From the NCBI RefSeq assembly GCF_019468465.1, contig NZ_CP080519.1:9107001-9171000 (forward strand): a DNA stretch of 64,000 bases. The letters are read 5' to 3'. The position numbers and the translations under genes were made by a program. Each line of letters opens with the position of its first letter. Within the stretch, counting starts at the first letter, position 1. Below the pieces are notes generated by a model. The model saw only the letters and a list, made by a program, of their open reading frames with translations, did no database searches and was not told where the DNA came from. Below, piece after piece: positions 20,604-29,624 of the stretch. The stretch comes from Amycolatopsis sp. DSM 110486 (GTDB lineage: Bacteria; Actinomycetota; Actinomycetes; Mycobacteriales; Pseudonocardiaceae).

Positions 20604-21512
20604 ATGGCGGGAGCGCTGAACGAGCAGTCGGCGGTACGGGTGCTGGAGCTCGCGGGAGTGCGGTTCACCTACGTGGTCGACGGCGCGCTGGCCATGGTGC
20701 CCGGCGGCTTCTTCCCTGCCATCCCGGCGGCCTACTGGACCGAACACCCCGAGGTGCTCGACGTGAAGGGACGCGTCACGGCCTCCGTCGGCGGCCTGCT
20801 CGTGGAGCGCGACGGCCGGTCGCTGCTCGTCGACGCCGGGCTCGGCGTCGCGACCGACCCGGTCGAAATCAGCGGCGAGCCGATCGCCTTCAGCAATTCC
20901 GGTGCCCTGCCCGACACCCTCGCCGCGCTCGGCCACAAGCCCGAGGACATCGAGGCCGTGGCGTTCACGCACCTCCACGTGGACCACACCGGCTGGGCGT
21001 TCGTCGACGGCCGCAAATTCTTCCCGGCGGCCACCTACCTCGTCGCCGCGCAGGAGTGGGCGCCGCACGGACGCGGGGAGCTCATCCCGGGGGCGCCGGG
21101 CCGGGCCGAGGTGATCGAGCCGCTGGCGGGCACGCACCAGGTGATCGGCGACGGCGACGAGGTTTTCCCGGGTGTCCACGCGCTCGTGACACCCGGCCAC
21201 AGCCCGGGCCACACCTCGTACGTGATCGAGGCGGGGGAGCAGTGCGTGATCGCGTTCGGCGACGTCTTCCACATTCCCGCGCAGATCACGCACCCCGACT
21301 GGCCTTCGCTGCCCGACGTCGACGCCGCGGGCGTGCTCGCCGCCCGTCGCCGGATCGTGCAGGAGCTGGAGCGGCCCGGCGCGATCGGATTCGGCATCCA
21401 CTTCGGGGACCAGGCGTTCGGCCGCGTCCGGCGAGACACCGAAGGCCTGCTCGGCTGGGAACCGATCGAGGCCGAAGCCGTGCTGCCCGCGCCGCGCGTG
21501 CTGGGGGACTGA
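20604..21512 (+). CDS. MBL-fold metallo-hydrolase
   Basis: A 302-residue metallo-beta-lactamase-fold hydrolase with the zinc motif HLHVDH (His123, His125, Asp127, His128). A further ligand His lies in TPGHSPGHTS and an Asp in AFGDVFH. The layout resembles lactonase or small-molecule hydrolase members rather than antibiotic-hydrolysing enzymes. GAGGGGAG precedes ATG 20604. It lies between a LysR gene and the oxalate/formate locus, and a role in that locus is not shown by sequence. Confidence 0.85.
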   Translation: MAGALNEQSAVRVLELAGVRFTYVVDGALAMVPGGFFPAIPAAYWTEHPEVLDVKGRVTASVGGLLVERDGRSLLVDAGLGVATDPVEISGEPIAFSNSGALPDTLAALGHKPEDIEAVAFTHLHVDHTGWAFVDGRKFFPAATYLVAAQEWAPHGRGELIPGAPGRAEVIEPLAGTHQVIGDGDEVFPGVHALVTPGHSPGHTSYVIEAGEQCVIAFGDVFHIPAQITHPDWPSLPDVDAAGVLAARRRIVQELERPGAIGFGIHFGDQAFGRVRRDTEGLLGWEPIEAEAVLPAPRVLGD

Positions 21513-21540
21513 GCCCGCTCCGCCCGTCGGGCGACGCCCG

Positions 21541-21594
21541 TGGACAGGGTGCAGTGGGGGTGCTATAACCGGACTACTCCATACTGCATACAAC
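21541..21594 (+). promoter_or_regulatory. Promoter and GntR-type box before the first OFA carrier
   Basis: TGGACA (21541-21546) and TATAAC (21564-21569), spaced by 17 bases, make a good vegetative promoter. Directly downstream, over the expected transcription start, lies CTGCATACA (21584-21592), the reverse complement of TGTATGCAG. It shares its core with boxes at 30975, 38731 and 38896. A repressor bound here would block transcription of the carrier and fdhD. Confidence 0.55.
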
Positions 21595-21616
21595 ATCCAG
21601 TCGAGCGGGTGACGCC

Positions 21617-22972
21617 ATGTCCGAGCACCGGACCACCACCGCGGTTCGCGAACTGAAGGACGTCTACGGACGCCGGTACCGAGTCGGGGAAAGCGATCTG
21701 GACCTGCTCGGCCGCCCCCGGAGCTGGATGCTCTGGCTCAGCGGCGCCGCGATGTTCGCGGCCGGGCTGCAGCAGTACGGCTTCGGCGCCATCGCGCCGG
21801 TGCTCACCGGCGCGCACGGCTGGACGTTCACCGAAGTGGTGGTGTCGCTCGCCGTGTGGGCGGTGGCCCAGGCGAGCGTGGTGTTCCCCGCCGCGTGGCT
21901 GCGCGACCGCGGCCGGCTCTCGCCGTCGTTCGCGGTGGCGCTGGGCGGGATCCTGTGTGCGATCGGGCTCGTGACGCTCGGCCACGCGTCGAGCCTGGCC
22001 GTGGTGTTCGTGGGCTACTCGCTGCTCGGCGGCATCGGCACGGGGCTGGTCTACGGCACGTGTGTCGGCGCCGTGATGAGCTGGTTCCCCGACCACACCG
22101 CCACCCGCGTCGGCGCGGTGAGCGGCGCCTTCGCCTACGGCAGCGTCCCTTTCGTGCTTGTCGCCGGCTTCGGCCTCAGCGTCGGCAACCGCGGCGTGCT
22201 GCTCGACGTGACGGCGGCACTCGTGCTCGTCGTTGTGGTCGGCGCGGGCGTGCTCCTGCGCTATCCGCCGCGCAACTGGTGGCCGTCCGGCGCGCCGGAC
22301 CCGCGCGAGTGGGCGCGGGACAAGGTCCGCAACCGCACCGTCTCGGTCAACCGCCCCGCCGTCCGCCACTACCGGCCGGTCGAGCTCCTGCGCTGCGGAA
22401 CGACCCTCGCCCTGTACGTCACGGTGGTGCTGGCCGCCGCCGTGCTGCTGTTCGACCTCGCCTACCTCGCGACGTTCGTCGCCGAGCAGGGTGGCGGCAC
22501 GGGCCTCGCGGCGGTCGCGCTCGCGGTGCTGGCCGGCGTGACCGGCACCGGCCGCGTGCTGCTCGGCTGGCTGTCCGACCGCGTGGGCCGTCGCCGGATC
22601 CTGCAGCTGGCCCTGGTGGCCGGCGGTATCGGCCAGTTCGTGCTCTTCTACTCCGGCGAGCACCGGCAAGCCTTCGGCCTCGTGCTCGGCGCCGCGCTCG
22701 CCGGGCTGGGCAACGGCTGCTGCTATACCCTGCTGACCGGGTTGGTGCGCGAGTACTTCGGCGAGGAGTCGGCGTTGCAGAACTTCGGTGTGCTCTACAG
22801 CGCCAAAGCCGTCGGCGCGCTCCTCGGCATCGGGCTCGCCGCCCTCGTCGTCACGGCGCACGGCTACTTCGGCGCCTTCGCCGCAGCCGGGATCTTCAGC
22901 CTGGCCGGCGCCGTTCTCACCGGACGGCTGACACAGCCGGGCCGGCCCAAGTCCCTGCTTCCCGCGCGCTGA
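21617..22972 (+). CDS. OFA-family MFS transporter (oxalate/formate carrier), copy 1
   Basis: A 451-residue protein with 12 predicted membrane spans. It shares with the second copy at 36445 the N-terminal GRRYRVGES pattern, a central RYPPRNWWP, and a late VLYSAK motif, which mark the oxalate:formate antiporter (OFA) subgroup. It should exchange oxalate, formate or a similar small carboxylate across the membrane. fdhD follows after 16 bases in the same operon, linking it to formate use. A GntR-type box overlaps its promoter. Confidence 0.82.
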   Translation: MSEHRTTTAVRELKDVYGRRYRVGESDLDLLGRPRSWMLWLSGAAMFAAGLQQYGFGAIAPVLTGAHGWTFTEVVVSLAVWAVAQASVVFPAAWLRDRGRLSPSFAVALGGILCAIGLVTLGHASSLAVVFVGYSLLGGIGTGLVYGTCVGAVMSWFPDHTATRVGAVSGAFAYGSVPFVLVAGFGLSVGNRGVLLDVTAALVLVVVVGAGVLLRYPPRNWWPSGAPDPREWARDKVRNRTVSVNRPAVRHYRPVELLRCGTTLALYVTVVLAAAVLLFDLAYLATFVAEQGGGTGLAAVALAVLAGVTGTGRVLLGWLSDRVGRRRILQLALVAGGIGQFVLFYSGEHRQAFGLVLGAALAGLGNGCCYTLLTGLVREYFGEESALQNFGVLYSAKAVGALLGIGLAALVVTAHGYFGAFAAAGIFSLAGAVLTGRLTQPGRPKSLLPAR

Positions 22973-22988
22973 TCCCGGAGGTGGCCCC

Positions 22989-23840
22989 ATGGGCCGGATG
23001 ACGAGCCGACGCCGAGTGTTCCGCGTCGTCGGCGGCGAGCTCACCATGCGCCCGGACACGCTCAGTGCCGAGGAACCGCTGGAGATCCGCGTGGCCGGCA
23101 AGGCGCTCACGATCACCATGCGCACGCCCGGCAGCGACTTCGACCTCGCCGCCGGGTTCCTGGTGGGCGAGGGGATCGTGCACCAGGGCGCCGACATCGC
23201 CGGGATCCGGTACTGCGCCGGGGCTACTGTGGACGGTTCCAACACCTACAACATCGTCGACGTCGTGCTGCGCGCCGGCGTGCCGCCGCCCGACCCGTCG
23301 ATGGAGCGCAACTTCTACACCACGTCCTCGTGCGGCCTCTGCGGCAAGGCGAGCCTGGACGCGGTGCGCACGACGTTGCGGTGGCCGGTGACCGCCGACC
23401 CGCTCGCCGTCGGTCCGGAGGTGCTGACGGGCCTGCCCGACGCGTTGCGCGCGGCGCAGAAGGTGTTCGACCGCACCGGCGGCCTGCATGCGGCCGGGCT
23501 CTTCGACGCCGCCGGAGAGCTGCTGTGCGTGCGCGAGGACGTGGGGCGGCACAACGCGGTCGACAAGGTCGTGGGCTGGGCCGCGCGCGAGGGCCGACTG
23601 CCGCTGACCGGCACGATGCTGATGGTCAGCGGGCGGGCGTCGTTCGAGCTGGTGCAGAAGGCGGCGATGGCGGGAATCCCGTTGCTGGCGGCGGTTTCCG
23701 CGCCCTCGTCGCTGGCGGTGGAGCTGGCCGAGGAGGTCGGGCTCACGCTCGTCGGGTTCCTGCGTGGCAGCTCGATGAACGTCTACACGCGAGCCGACCG
23801 GCTCGGCCTGCACGACCCGCTGCAGCTCGTCGAGCGCTGA
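22989..23840 (+). CDS. fdhD: Formate dehydrogenase accessory sulfurtransferase FdhD
   Basis: A 283-residue protein that transfers sulfur from IscS to the molybdenum cofactor before insertion into formate dehydrogenase. The sulfur-carrying CGLCG motif places the cysteines at 115 and 118. [15 protein letters not shown] and [16 protein letters not shown] are diagnostic family blocks. It is in an operon with the OFA carrier. Its client is presumably the molybdenum formate dehydrogenase encoded 17 kb downstream. Confidence 0.95.
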   Translation: MGRMTSRRRVFRVVGGELTMRPDTLSAEEPLEIRVAGKALTITMRTPGSDFDLAAGFLVGEGIVHQGADIAGIRYCAGATVDGSNTYNIVDVVLRAGVPPPDPSMERNFYTTSSCGLCGKASLDAVRTTLRWPVTADPLAVGPEVLTGLPDALRAAQKVFDRTGGLHAAGLFDAAGELLCVREDVGRHNAVDKVVGWAAREGRLPLTGTMLMVSGRASFELVQKAAMAGIPLLAAVSAPSSLAVELAEEVGLTLVGFLRGSSMNVYTRADRLGLHDPLQLVER

Positions 23841-23891
23841 GGTCCCGCGCCGGGATCCAGCAGGCCGGGCACTGACGCCATGCCCGAGGAC

Positions 23892-23930
23892 GGCTCCTTT
23901 CGCCGCGGGGCAATCGCGGCGAAAGGGGCC
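23892..23930. terminator. Bidirectional hairpin between fdhD and fdh
   Basis: A 16-bp stem (23892-23907 with 23915-23930; one G-T pair, otherwise perfect) with a 7-base loop lies in the gap between the convergent fdhD and NAD-formate dehydrogenase genes. No long T run follows, but the position and strength suit shared termination. Confidence 0.65.
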
Positions 23931-23943
23931 GTCGTCGAAGGGT

Positions 23944-25104
23944 TCAGCGCTTGGCCGAGTACGAGTGCGCACCCGTGCCGGCGAGGTTGCCGCCGTCGAC
24001 GATGAGGTACTCGTCGCGGATCGGCGTACCGGCGAACCACGACTCGAGGATCTCGCGGGTGCCCGCCGCGTAACGCGTCTGGGCCGAGAGCGTGGAGCCC
24101 GAGATGTGCGGCGTCATGCCGTGGTGCGGCATGGTGCGCCACGGGTGGTCGGCCGGCGCGGGCTGCGGGAACCAGACGTCGCCGGCGTACCCGGCGAGCT
24201 GACCGCTCTCCAGGGCCCGCATGATCGCGTCGCGGTCGGCGATGCGGGCGCGGGCGGTGTTGATCAGGTACGTCCCGCGCTTCATCGTGGCGATGAGCTT
24301 GTCGTCGAACAGGCCCTCGGTCTCCGGGTGCAGCGGCGCGTTGATCGTCACGACGTCGCAGTGCGGCACCATGTCCGTGGCGCTCTCGTGGAACGTCAGG
24401 CCCAGCTCCTGCTCGACCTCGGCCGGCAGGCGGTGCCGGTCGGTGTAGTGCAGGTGCACGTCGAACGGCTTGAGGCGGCGCAGCACCGCGGTGCCGATGC
24501 GGCCGGCGGCGACCGTGCCGACGTGCATGCCCTCGAGGTCGTAGGAGCGCGCGACGCAGTCGGCGATGTTCCAGCCGCCGTCGAGCACCGTCTGGTACGA
24601 GGGCAGGTAGTTGCGCACCTGCGAGAGGATCATCATCACGACGTGCTCGGCGACGCTGATGCTGTTCGAGTACGTCACCTCGGCCACGGTCACGCCGCGG
24701 GCGATCGCCGAGTCGAGGTCGGTGTGGTCCGAACCGATGCCCGCGGTGATCACGAGCTTGAGGTTCTTCGCCTTCTCGAACCGCTCGGGCGTGAGGTAGG
24801 CCGGCCAGAACGGCTGAGAGATCACGATGTCCGTGTCGGGCAGCTCCTGGTCGAAGACCGAGCCCTCTCGGTCCTTGTCGGACGTCACGACCAACTGGTG
24901 GCCCTGGCTCTCCAGGAACTCCCGCAGCCCGAGCTCACCGGAGACGCTGCCGAGCAGGGCGCCGGGCGCGAAGTCGATCGCCTTCGGAGACGGGAGGGTC
25001 TGACCGCCGGGGAAGCCGTCGAGGTGAGGAAGATCGTCGCGCGCGTAGGTCTTGGGGTACCCGTCGACCGGGTCGTCGTACAGCACGCAGAGCACCTTTG
25101 CCAT
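23944..25104 (-). CDS. fdh: NAD-dependent formate dehydrogenase, metal-independent (D-2-hydroxyacid dehydrogenase fold)
   Basis: A 386-residue enzyme oxidising formate to CO2 with NAD. It aligns closely with the Pseudomonas sp. 101 enzyme, offset by one residue. Substrate-binding Asn147, catalytic Arg285 (INTAR) and His333 (TPHISGS), the AxGxxG nucleotide loop (199-204) and the NAD-selective Asp222 (YTDRHR) are all present, and the C-terminus AGTGAHSYS is also conserved. It is cytosolic, probably a dimer, and gives NADH from oxalate-derived formate. The co-directional LysR gene 103 bp upstream is the likely regulator. Confidence 0.96.
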   Translation of the reverse strand: MAKVLCVLYDDPVDGYPKTYARDDLPHLDGFPGGQTLPSPKAIDFAPGALLGSVSGELGLREFLESQGHQLVVTSDKDREGSVFDQELPDTDIVISQPFWPAYLTPERFEKAKNLKLVITAGIGSDHTDLDSAIARGVTVAEVTYSNSISVAEHVVMMILSQVRNYLPSYQTVLDGGWNIADCVARSYDLEGMHVGTVAAGRIGTAVLRRLKPFDVHLHYTDRHRLPAEVEQELGLTFHESATDMVPHCDVVTINAPLHPETEGLFDDKLIATMKRGTYLINTARARIADRDAIMRALESGQLAGYAGDVWFPQPAPADHPWRTMPHHGMTPHISGSTLSAQTRYAAGTREILESWFAGTPIRDEYLIVDGGNLAGTGAHSYSAKR

Positions 25105-25184
25105 GGTCTGTCTCCCGAGGTTTTTCGTTGGCAGCTAACGACTTTCAGCTTCCTCCGCTGCCCGGGAGGGGTCAAAGCGTCAGT

Positions 25185-25202
25185 GCCTATGCCGACATAG
25201 GC
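25185..25202. promoter_or_regulatory. Probable LysR operator upstream of fdh
   Basis: GCCTATG (25185-25191) and CATAGGC (25196-25202) form a perfect 7-bp inverted repeat with a 4-base spacer. It lies between the lysR stop and the fdh start, about 80 bases before the fdh ATG. This placement fits a LysR recognition site for activating fdh. Confidence 0.55.
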
Positions 25203-25207
25203 CCCGG

Positions 25208-26140
25208 CTATCGCGCGGGCGCGAGGAAACCCGCGAGGACGCGCTCCAGCACTCCCCGGACGTCGACCCGCGGCGTCACCTCGAGCAGGGCGCGGGCGAG
25301 GATGGGCTCCGGGCCCCGGTCGGCCATCACCAGCCCGATCTGCGGCGGCTGGGCGGGGTTTTCCAGCGGCACCACACGCATGCCCGGCGGCACGCCGAAC
25401 ATGTGCAGCCACGCGTGGGAGATCACGCTCGACCAGCGCCGCGAGGCGACGTGGGCGTAGAGCCCCGACACGGTGTCGGTCTCGATCGCCGGGACGACCG
25501 ACGCGCCGGCCTCGGCGAAGAGCCCGTCGAGGATGCGCCGGTTGCGCATCTGCTGCCCGAGCAGGCACAGCGGCACGGTCGCGACCTCGGCCCAGCGGAC
25601 GCGCTCGCGCCCGGCGAGCTCACCGTCGCGCGGTGTCAGGAGCAGGTAGCGCTCCTCGTAGAGCGGGTAGGTGCGGACGGCGCCGAGCTCCTCATCGTCC
25701 ACATAGGTCAGGGCGATGTCCAGTTCGTACTCGGCGAGCCGGCGCGTGATCTCCCGTGACGGAAGGGATTCCAGCGTCACGCGGGCGTGCGGGTGGCGTT
25801 CGCAGAACGGGGTCGTGAGCAGCGTCGCGGCGGTGAGCGATGTCGGGATCGTGCCGACGCGCAGGACACCCGAGAGGCTGCTGCGCATCGTGGAGAGATC
25901 CTGGCGCAGGCCGTCGCACTCGGCGAGGATCCGGTGCGCCCACAGCAGCACACGCTCGCCTTCTGGCGTCAGGCCCTCGAACCGCCGGCCGCGGCGCACG
26001 ATCGGCGCGCCCAGCTCGTGCTCCAGCTTGCGGATCGCGGCCGACAGTGAGGGCTGCGAGACGTGACAGGCGTCGGCGGCGCGGGCGAAATGGCGTTCTC
26101 GCGCGAGCGCGACGAGGTACTCCAGTTGGCGTAGCAGCAC
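25208..26140 (-). CDS. LysR-family regulator, probably of formate dehydrogenase
   Basis: A 310-residue LysR protein. The DNA-binding helix is RQLEYLVALARERHFARAAD with SQPSLSAAIRKLEHELG, followed by an effector domain. It is transcribed in the same direction as fdh and ends 103 bp before it; a strong dyad (25185-25202) lies in the gap. It probably senses formate or a related acid and activates fdh. That role is inferred from position. Confidence 0.85.
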   Translation of the reverse strand: MLLRQLEYLVALARERHFARAADACHVSQPSLSAAIRKLEHELGAPIVRRGRRFEGLTPEGERVLLWAHRILAECDGLRQDLSTMRSSLSGVLRVGTIPTSLTAATLLTTPFCERHPHARVTLESLPSREITRRLAEYELDIALTYVDDEELGAVRTYPLYEERYLLLTPRDGELAGRERVRWAEVATVPLCLLGQQMRNRRILDGLFAEAGASVVPAIETDTVSGLYAHVASRRWSSVISHAWLHMFGVPPGMRVVPLENPAQPPQIGLVMADRGPEPILARALLEVTPRVDVRGVLERVLAGFLAPAR

Positions 26141-26186
26141 ATCTCATCATGGCGCACGCCCGAGACCGGGGAAAGGTCTTGCGGCG

Positions 26187-27044
26187 TCAGGTCAGGTGCC
26201 GCAGCACGGCCGCCACCGCAGGCGGGGGATCACCCGCCGGACGGGTCACGGTGATGTGCCAGGTCGGGCCGCCGCGGGAGAAGGGCCGCGAAGTGAGATC
26301 GGCGAACCGCGCGGCCACGGACGCGGGCAGGATGCACGCGCCGAGGTCGTGGCGGACGAGCTCCGCCGCGGCGGCGACGTCGGTGACCTCGTGGGCCACG
26401 GTGCGACGCACCTGCGCGGTGTGGAACGCGCGGTCGGTCGCCTCGCGGTTGGCCCAGCCCGGAGCGAAGTCGACGACCGCCGCCGCGGCCGCGTCGGCGG
26501 CGGTGACCGGCCGGTCACCGCCGCGATCGCCCGCGGGAGTCACCAGCACCATGGCCTCGCGCCGCAGCGGCCGGCTGACCAGACCGTCACCGGCCACGCA
26601 GTCCTCCACGGCGACGAGAGCGTCCACACTGGACTCGTGCACGGCCGAGCGCAGCTGCCGCGGCGGGACCAGGAGGACCTGCACCTGCACCCCGGGGTGC
26701 TCCCGGCGCAGCGCCGCCAGGGCGCGGTGCGGGTCGGGCCACGCGCCGGGCATCACCCCGATCCGCACGCGGCCGTCGAGTTTCCAGCGCGCCCCGTCCA
26801 CGGTCGCCCGGGCGTGTTCGGCCGCCTTCAGCGCGGCGCGCGCGGCGGGCAGGAACGCCCGTCCCGCCGGCGTGAGCGCGACGCGGTGGGTGGTGCGCTC
26901 GAACAGCGAGGTGCCGAGGTCGCGTTCGAGCGCGCGCACCACCGTGGACACCGTCGACTGCACGGTGTGCAGGCGGTGCGCCGCGGCGGTGAACCCGCCC
27001 TCCTCGGCGACCGCGACGACGATCTCCAGCTGCCGCAGGTCCAT
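26187..27044 (-). CDS. LysR-family regulator, last gene before the fdh regulator
   Basis: A 285-residue LysR protein with the helix-turn-helix block MDLRQLEIVVAVAEEGGFTA and TVQSTVSTVVRALERDLG. It follows moeA after 21 bases and precedes the next lysR gene after 46, so it is likely co-transcribed with the sucCD-carbonic anhydrase-moeA run. LysR proteins usually sense small acids, and a role in the oxalate/formate locus is plausible but unproven. Confidence 0.83.
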   Translation of the reverse strand: MDLRQLEIVVAVAEEGGFTAAAHRLHTVQSTVSTVVRALERDLGTSLFERTTHRVALTPAGRAFLPAARAALKAAEHARATVDGARWKLDGRVRIGVMPGAWPDPHRALAALRREHPGVQVQVLLVPPRQLRSAVHESSVDALVAVEDCVAGDGLVSRPLRREAMVLVTPAGDRGGDRPVTAADAAAAAVVDFAPGWANREATDRAFHTAQVRRTVAHEVTDVAAAAELVRHDLGACILPASVAARFADLTSRPFSRGGPTWHITVTRPAGDPPPAVAAVLRHLT

Positions 27045-27065
27045 CCGTCCTCCTCTTCGTCGCGG

Positions 27066-28208
27066 TCAGGGCAGGGACAGCAGTTCGACGTCACCGCCCC
27101 GCCAGCCCGGCGGCACCACGGCGAGGGCGTCGGCGAGCGCCGCGCCCCACAGCGAACCGGGCCGGTCGTGGCCCACCGGGGTGACGTCGCCGCCCGAGCG
27201 CACGACGGGCACGAGCCGGGTGTCGCTCGGGTGCGCCGGCAGGGGTTCGGCGGCCCACGCCGTGACGGGCGCCGGCTCGCGGTGCCCGCCGAGCTCGGTC
27301 AGCAACGGCATGAGCAGCGTCAACCCGGCCCCGAGTGCCGCGAACGGGTTGCCCGGCAGCCCGACCACGCACCGGCCGTCGGGCAGCACCGCCAGCAGCT
27401 GCGGGTGCCCGGGCCGGACCGCGACGCCGTCCACGCGCACGTCGGCGAGCAGCGCGCGCAGCACCCCTCGCAGGTGGTCGGCCGGTCCCTTCGAGGTGGC
27501 GCCGCAGACGACCACCACGTCGGCGTCGTTGTCGGTCAGCGCCGCGGTGAGGGCGTCGGGCTGGTCGGCGAGCCGGACAAGGCCGTGCTCGTCGGCACCC
27601 GCGGCGCGCAGCAGGCCGGGCAGCAGCGGCCCGATCGCGTCACGCACGCGACCCGGCTCCGGCAGGCCCGAGGTCTGGACCTCGTCGCCGGTCACGACCA
27701 CCGACATGCGCGGCCGGCGGTGCACCAGCAGCGTGTCGTGCCCGACGGCCGCCGCCGCGCCGAGCACCGCGGCCGTCACGGTGGTCGACGTGGTGAGCAG
27801 CTCCTCGCCCTCGGGACAGTCCTCACCCCGGCGGCGGACGTGCTTGCCGGTCACCACGGTGCCGCTCACCCGCCGTCCACTGTGGACGGCGTGCTCCACC
27901 GGCAGCACCGCCCTCGTGCCGGTCGGGACCGGCGCGCCCGTGGCGATCTCGAGCGCCGTGCCGTGGGCCAGCACCCCGGCGTACGGCGCGCCGCCGGCCC
28001 GGACCGCGCCCACCACGGTCCACGGTCCCGGCCCGGCGACGGCGTACCCGTCCATCGCCGAGTTGTCGTACGCCGGCATCGGCACCAGGGCACGGACCGG
28101 GCTCGCCAGCGCCCGGCCCAGCGCTTCGCCCAACGGCAGCTCCACCGCCTCGAGCGGCTTCACCGCGTCGCGGGCGATCCGGCGGGCCTCGGCCCATCCC
28201 CGGTGCAT
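27066..28208 (-). CDS. moeA: Molybdopterin molybdenumtransferase MoeA
   Basis: A 380-residue enzyme inserting molybdate into adenylylated molybdopterin. It has the MoeA blocks PAYDNSAMDGYAV, the EIATGAPVPTG loop, RRRGEDCPEGEELL, and the C-terminal GLPGNPFAAL. The start at 28208 is preceded by AGGAGGT overlapping the end of the carbonic anhydrase gene. Its presence here fits demand for molybdenum cofactor by the Mo-formate dehydrogenase. It looks like an extra, locus-dedicated copy, but the rest of the genome is not visible. Confidence 0.93.
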   Translation of the reverse strand: MHRGWAEARRIARDAVKPLEAVELPLGEALGRALASPVRALVPMPAYDNSAMDGYAVAGPGPWTVVGAVRAGGAPYAGVLAHGTALEIATGAPVPTGTRAVLPVEHAVHSGRRVSGTVVTGKHVRRRGEDCPEGEELLTTSTTVTAAVLGAAAAVGHDTLLVHRRPRMSVVVTGDEVQTSGLPEPGRVRDAIGPLLPGLLRAAGADEHGLVRLADQPDALTAALTDNDADVVVVCGATSKGPADHLRGVLRALLADVRVDGVAVRPGHPQLLAVLPDGRCVVGLPGNPFAALGAGLTLLMPLLTELGGHREPAPVTAWAAEPLPAHPSDTRLVPVVRSGGDVTPVGHDRPGSLWGAALADALAVVPPGWRGGDVELLSLP

Positions 28209-28218
28209 GGCGTACCTC

Positions 28219-28728
28219 CTAGTCCGGCCGGCCCGCGGCGCCGACCTCGGTCATCGCCCCGGTCCGCTCGTCGTACACGAACCCTCGCACGGACGCGGTG
28301 TGCGGCAGGAACGGACTGCTGCGCACGCGGCGCAGGCACTGGCGCACGTCCTGCTCGGCGTCGGTGAACGCCTCGGCCGACCAGGGCGGCCGGATCCCGG
28401 TGCCCTGCTCGACCTGGCGGGCGAACTCCGTGTCCGTGAAGGTTCGCATGCCGCAGTCCTCGTGGTGGACGAGGATGATCTCCCGGGTACCCAGCAGCCG
28501 CTGGCTCACCGCCAGGGACCGGATCGCGTCGTCGGTCACGGCGCCGCCGGCGTTGCGGATCACGTGCGCGTCGCCCTCTTCCAGGCCCAGCAACCGGTAC
28601 ACGCTGATCCGCGCGTCCATGCACGCCACCACCGCCACGCGCCGGCGTGGCCGCTTCACCAGCCGGGTGTGGTCGAGGCCGCGGTGGTAGCGCCCGGCGT
28701 TGGCGACCAGCGCGTCGATCTCGCCCAC
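28219..28728 (-). CDS. Beta-class carbonic anhydrase
   Basis: A 169-residue zinc enzyme interconverting CO2 and bicarbonate. The zinc ligands are Cys36 (CMDAR), His89 and Cys92 (HHEDCGM), with the Asp38-Arg40 dyad that gates the active site. Size and motifs match small actinobacterial beta carbonic anhydrases such as M. tuberculosis Rv1284. It is two bases after sucD and ten before moeA, in one operon. It probably deals with the CO2 released by oxalyl-CoA decarboxylation and formate oxidation. Confidence 0.92.
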   Translation of the reverse strand: MGEIDALVANAGRYHRGLDHTRLVKRPRRRVAVVACMDARISVYRLLGLEEGDAHVIRNAGGAVTDDAIRSLAVSQRLLGTREIILVHHEDCGMRTFTDTEFARQVEQGTGIRPPWSAEAFTDAEQDVRQCLRRVRSSPFLPHTASVRGFVYDERTGAMTEVGAAGRPD

Positions 28729-28730
28729 GG

Positions 28731-29621
28731 CTACGGCGTTCCCGCGAGGACCTCGCGCACCAGCCGCGCGGTCTCGCTCGGGGTCCGGCCGACACGGATG
28801 CCCGCCGCCTCCAGCGCCGCCTTCTTCGCGACGGCCGTGCCCGCGGAGCCGGAGACGATCGCGCCGGCGTGGCCCATCGTCTTGCCCTCCGGCGCGGTGA
28901 ACCCGGCGACGTAGCCGACGACGGGCTTGCTCACGTTCGCCTTCACGAAGGCGGCCGCGCGTTCTTCGGCGTCGCCGCCGATCTCGCCGATCAGCACGAT
29001 CACGTCGGTCTCCGGGTCCTTCTCGAAGGCCTCGACCGCGTCGATGTGCGTAGTCCCGATCACCGGGTCGCCGCCGATGCCGACGCAGGTGGAGAAGCCG
29101 ATGTCGCGCAGTTCGTGCATGAGCTGGTAGGTGAGCGTGCCCGACTTCGACACCAGCCCGATGCGGCCGGGCCCCGTGATGTCGGCCGGGATGATGCCGG
29201 CGTTGGACAGGCCGGGGGAGACGATGCCAGGGCAGTTGGGGCCGATGATCCGCGTCTTGCCGCCCTTGGCCACGGCGTGCGCCCAGAACACCGCCGAGTC
29301 GTGCACCGGCACTCCCTCGGTGATGACCACGGCCAGGCCGATCTCGGCATCGACGGCCTCGATGACCGCGTCCTTCACGAACGGCGGCGGCACGAACAGC
29401 ACCACCACGTCGGCGCCGGTCTCGGCCATCGCGTCGGCGACGCTGCCGAACACGGGCAGCTCGTGCTCGCCGACCGCCACCTTCTGGCCGGCCTTGCGCG
29501 GGTTCACGCCGCCGACCACGTTCGTGCCCGCGGCGAGCATCCGCTTGGTGTGCTTCATGCCCTCGGCGCCGGTCATGCCCGACACGACGACACGGCTGTT
29601 CTCGTCCAGGAAGATCGCCAC
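28731..29621 (-). CDS. sucD: Succinate-CoA ligase (ADP-forming) subunit alpha
   Basis: A 296-residue subunit that binds CoA and carries the phosphohistidine ([14 protein letters not shown]). The CoA-binding N-terminus, [11 protein letters not shown] and [15 protein letters not shown], are typical. It pairs with sucC three bases upstream. Sitting in the oxalate/formate locus, the pair could regenerate succinyl-CoA as a CoA donor for oxalate activation, or be a second TCA-cycle copy; the sequence does not decide. Confidence 0.95.
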   Translation of the reverse strand: MAIFLDENSRVVVSGMTGAEGMKHTKRMLAAGTNVVGGVNPRKAGQKVAVGEHELPVFGSVADAMAETGADVVVLFVPPPFVKDAVIEAVDAEIGLAVVITEGVPVHDSAVFWAHAVAKGGKTRIIGPNCPGIVSPGLSNAGIIPADITGPGRIGLVSKSGTLTYQLMHELRDIGFSTCVGIGGDPVIGTTHIDAVEAFEKDPETDVIVLIGEIGGDAEERAAAFVKANVSKPVVGYVAGFTAPEGKTMGHAGAIVSGSAGTAVAKKAALEAAGIRVGRTPSETARLVREVLAGTP

Positions 29622-29624
29622 TTC

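Noticed and set aside
25840..28914. Open frames of 700 to 1000 residues on the plus strand across the LysR-moeA-carbonic anhydrase region
   Set aside because: They are antisense to well-supported genes, have Arg/Ser/Pro-rich composition and no motifs.
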